Part shown: piece by piece, positions 62,234 through 64,000 of the stretch | Position numbering within the stretch: position 1 is the stretch's first letter | Layout: each line of letters begins with the position of its first letter | Assembly: GCF_040147005.1 (NCBI RefSeq) | Contig: NZ_JAMSHO010000001.1 | Location: forward strand, 3,038,001 to 3,102,000 | DNA length: 64,000 nucleotides | Reading direction: 5' to 3' | Origin: Halomonas sp. H10-9-1 | Lineage (GTDB): Bacteria > Pseudomonadota > Gammaproteobacteria > Pseudomonadales > Halomonadaceae | Program-made: the position numbers and the translations under genes | The notes under the pieces: model-generated | Databases searched by the model: none | What the model was told of the DNA's origin: nothing | The model's input: only the letters and a program-made list of their open reading frames with translations

Positions 62234-63193
62234 TCACGCAAAAATGTCGTCCAGGCTGTCAGCCGTCAGCACCCGCTCGGCCCAGACCTCGAGCTCCTCC
62301 GTTCCAGCTTGGCTAACCTTTGACTCGATTGACGCAGGCAACTCATCGAACTTCAGCACCAGCAGCTTCAACAGCATCTGGGCCCGGCCGCTGACCTCGC
62401 CCTGCTGCATACCGCGCTGCATACCACGCTTTTCTGCGATGCGCTCGAATGATGTGACATACGACATCTTTACCTCCTCCTCGAAGCGGGCCATCTGGGC
62501 CCCAAGCTTCTCTTCCAGCTCCGGCGGCAGTGCCAGCATCCAGTCTATCAGCCTGAGCAGCTCCAGTACTTCCGAGCGACTGTAGCCACGCCGGTAGAGG
62601 CGTTTCATCAGGCTGAACTTGGACACCAGTCGGGCGTTGTCATCGCCTTTGGTGCGATGAGCTTCCAACTGCGTCAACACTACGACCGCGAAAGGGTTGC
62701 TGCTGTTCTCGAGCGATGATTGATCCTGCTGCCAGCGCTGGAGGTCCACCACCGGAAAAGTGAAGCTGAGTCGCGTCTGCCACAACATCTGCTCATGGTG
62801 CCCCACGGCTCGATGGCTGCCCTTGTCCGTCAGGATAGCCACGCTGGTGATGCGGCGCTGCGGGTACTTGTCCTGCAGTCGATAGTAGTAGCGAAACATC
62901 CGGGCATTGAAGTGACGGTCTGCCTTGCCCTGGACTTCCACATGGACCAGCACCCAGGTTTCGCTGCCGTCCAGGGTAAACACCTTGACCAGCTTGTCGG
63001 TGTGGCGGCGCCCCGTCTCGCTGTCACGCACCACCTGCTGCAGTTCCTTGTCGAGGAATTCGTGGGGGCGCTGCCAGTCGATATCCCGATGCATCTCCGG
63101 TAACAGCAGCTCGAGAAACTGCGGAAAATAGTGCTCGAGCGCTTCCTTCCAGGGGGAGTCGAAATCGCTGTTGCCGCGGGCAGTTGTCCCCAT
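62234..63193 (-). CDS. Rpn family recombination-promoting nuclease/putative transposase
   Basis: 319-aa PD-(D/E)xK nuclease-fold protein. N-terminal [20 protein letters not shown], the catalytic Asp of [11 protein letters not shown] and the E-V-Q-G-K of [15 protein letters not shown] are the Rpn/YhgA-like core. The C-terminal part has the repeated [10 protein letters not shown] and a DUF4351-like ILKLL-type tail ([16 protein letters not shown]). Rpn proteins act in DNA transfer, and some make a C-terminal small protein from an internal start to control the nuclease; Met residues in the repeat are candidates. ATG 63193 has GAGG 8 nt before; GTG 63202 is less likely. Confidence 0.87.
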   Translation of the reverse strand: MGTTARGNSDFDSPWKEALEHYFPQFLELLLPEMHRDIDWQRPHEFLDKELQQVVRDSETGRRHTDKLVKVFTLDGSETWVLVHVEVQGKADRHFNARMFRYYYRLQDKYPQRRITSVAILTDKGSHRAVGHHEQMLWQTRLSFTFPVVDLQRWQQDQSSLENSSNPFAVVVLTQLEAHRTKGDDNARLVSKFSLMKRLYRRGYSRSEVLELLRLIDWMLALPPELEEKLGAQMARFEEEVKMSYVTSFERIAEKRGMQRGMQQGEVSGRAQMLLKLLVLKFDELPASIESKVSQAGTEELEVWAERVLTADSLDDIFA

Positions 63194-63203
63194 CAAGGTC
63201 ACC

Positions 63204-63665
63204 TCAATGCGTGGTGGCGGGCTTCACGTCCAGCACTTCCACCTCGAAGGTCAGGGTACGCCCGGCCAGCGGGTGATTGAAGTCCACGTCCACCTGATTG
63301 CCCTCGATGGCACTGATCACGCCAGGCAACTCGCCGCCACTGGGGTCGGCGAAGGACATCACGGTGCCGATCTCCAGCGGCTCCTCGCCGAAGTCATCGC
63401 GCTTGAGACGCTGGATGTTCTGCGGGTTGTGCTGGCCGAAGGCGTGCTCCGGGGTGATCTCGAAGGTGGCGCTCTCGCCGGCACTCATGCCCTTCATGGG
63501 ATGCTCGAAGCCGGGCGGCAGGTTGCCGTCGCCCACCTGGAAGGTGGCCGGAGCCTTGTCACGGGTGGAATCCACCACGGTGCCGTCTTCCAGCTTGAGG
63601 GTGAAGTGCAGGGTGACTTCCATACCCTCGTCGATGCGGTGTTGGGGGCTATTCTGGTCGGTCAT
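63204..63665 (-). CDS. fkpB: FKBP-type peptidyl-prolyl isomerase, SlpA-like
   Basis: 153-aa folding catalyst. The FKBP part (EVTLHFTLKLEDGTVVDSTR, PPGFEHPMKGMSAGE) is interrupted by an IF domain (EHAFGQHNPQNIQRLKRDDF). The C-terminal FNHPLAGRTLTFEVEV motif is typical of SlpA/FkpB. In E. coli it lies between lspA and ispH, as here. Its stop is 10 bp before the Rpn start. Confidence 0.95.
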   Translation of the reverse strand: MTDQNSPQHRIDEGMEVTLHFTLKLEDGTVVDSTRDKAPATFQVGDGNLPPGFEHPMKGMSAGESATFEITPEHAFGQHNPQNIQRLKRDDFGEEPLEIGTVMSFADPSGGELPGVISAIEGNQVDVDFNHPLAGRTLTFEVEVLDVKPATTH

Positions 63666-63722
63666 GGGTCTTGGGACTCGGTAAACAGGATTTCGGTTCG
63701 GTGGCGAGGCTTGGACAACTCC

Positions 63723-63920
63723 GCCGGGGCGCCTTCGGCGCCAGTCGCGCAGCGGAGCTGCCCTCCTACAGAAACTCGTCGTTGTTCTGGGTGCCTCGCC
63801 GGGGCGCCTTCGGCGCCATTCGCGCAGCGGAGCTGCCCTCTTACAGAAACTCGTCGTTGCTCTGGGTGCCTCGCCGGGGCGCCTTCGGCACCAGTCGCGC
63901 AGCGGAGCCGGCCTCCTACC
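63723..63920 (+). repeat. Tandem REP-like two-hairpin elements, three copies at 75 bp
   Basis: Units start at 63723, 63798 and 63873. Each has the GGGGCGCC-TTC-GGCGCC hairpin, CCAGTCGCG, CAGC-GGA-GCTG hairpin, CCCTCCTAC, then a spacer (AGAAACTCGTCGTTG and TCTGGGTGCCTC). The third is truncated and altered (GGCACC, AGCCGG). They lie between lspA and fkpB. The open frame across them (63662-63922) is just the repeat and is not a gene. The same unit occurs at 16.9 kb. Confidence 0.88.
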
Positions 63921-63929
63921 ATTCAGCCG

Positions 63930-64000
63930 TCAGCCACGCTGCCGGGCGCGGCGCTTCTCGCCGAACAGCGACTCCCAGATCAGGCCAATGGCGCCGAGGG
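63930..64000 (-). CDS. lspA: Signal peptidase II, C-terminal end (rest outside window)
   Basis: Only the last 22 codons and stop are visible: LGAIGLIWESLFGEKRRARQRG then TGA. A final hydrophobic helix with a basic tail is what LspA has at its C terminus. The identification rests on the conserved order lspA-fkpB-ispH, not on diagnostic residues. Confidence 0.65.
   Translation of the reverse strand, partial: LGAIGLIWESLFGEKRRARQRG

Noticed and set aside
63662..63922. 86-codon minus-strand frame with repeated peptide
   Set aside because: Its repeats simply translate the REP-like units; there is no ribosome site.

Overview
The window looks like chromosomal DNA of a halophilic gammaproteobacterium, most likely a Halomonas-type member of the Halomonadaceae. 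GC is high (roughly two thirds G+C by eye). Most proteins are recognisable gammaproteobacterial core proteins, and several gene neighbourhoods match E. coli or Pseudomonas (ilvY/ilvC, mltF/purL, lspA-fkpB-ispH, argP/argO, fimT-pilV-pilW-pilX-pilE). This assignment is inference from gene content; no database search was possible.

Layout. 1-2080: PBP4-type D-Ala-D-Ala carboxypeptidase (cut by the window edge), an EmrE-like SMR pump and a TrmB-like methyltransferase. 2170-7810: a complete rRNA operon on the minus strand (16S - tRNA-Ile - broken tRNA-Ile copy - tRNA-Ala - 23S - 5S) with tandem promoters, two boxA sites and a terminator. 8020-13560: phosphatidylserine synthase and branched-chain amino acid synthesis (ilvC with its divergent regulator ilvY, then ilvIH). 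13950-19780: heat-shock disaggregase clpB with a sigma-32 promoter, then pgeF, rluD and bamD. 19950-32790: a diguanylate cyclase, nadE, a PP0621-type protein, radD, purL, mltF, tadA and tesB.

32825-36230 is a small accessory island downstream of tRNA-Thr(CGT). It held a two-gene unit, a HipA-like kinase overlapping a DUF3037 gene by ATGA. An IS5-family element (1227 bp, CTAG target duplication) has landed 20 codons before the kinase stop. Removing the element and one CTAG restores the reading frame, the stop codon and the overlap exactly. A BRCT-domain remnant and helically phased short repeats lie beside it. This is the most interesting locus of the window.

36230-57070: an SDR dehydrogenase, SOS-regulated umuDC with a perfect LexA box, a GGDEF-EAL protein, an MgtC/DUF4010 membrane protein, MscS with an unknown partner, a zinc-free-type quinone reductase/alcohol dehydrogenase, an M24-like protein that has lost the usual metal ligands, a YeeN/YebC regulator, a RIO1-type kinase, DbpA, a HIT hydrolase, a MOSC protein, LD-carboxypeptidase, an RlpA-like protein, divergent argO/argP and a YghU glutathione transferase. 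57337-61073: type IV pilus minor pilins, with overlapping pilE-fimT-pilV-pilW-pilX genes, an enlarged AT-richer pilX and no pilY1. 61236-64000: ispH, fkpB and the end of lspA, with an Rpn-type nuclease gene placed between fkpB and ispH. REP-like two-hairpin repeats occur near 16.9 kb and 63.8 kb.
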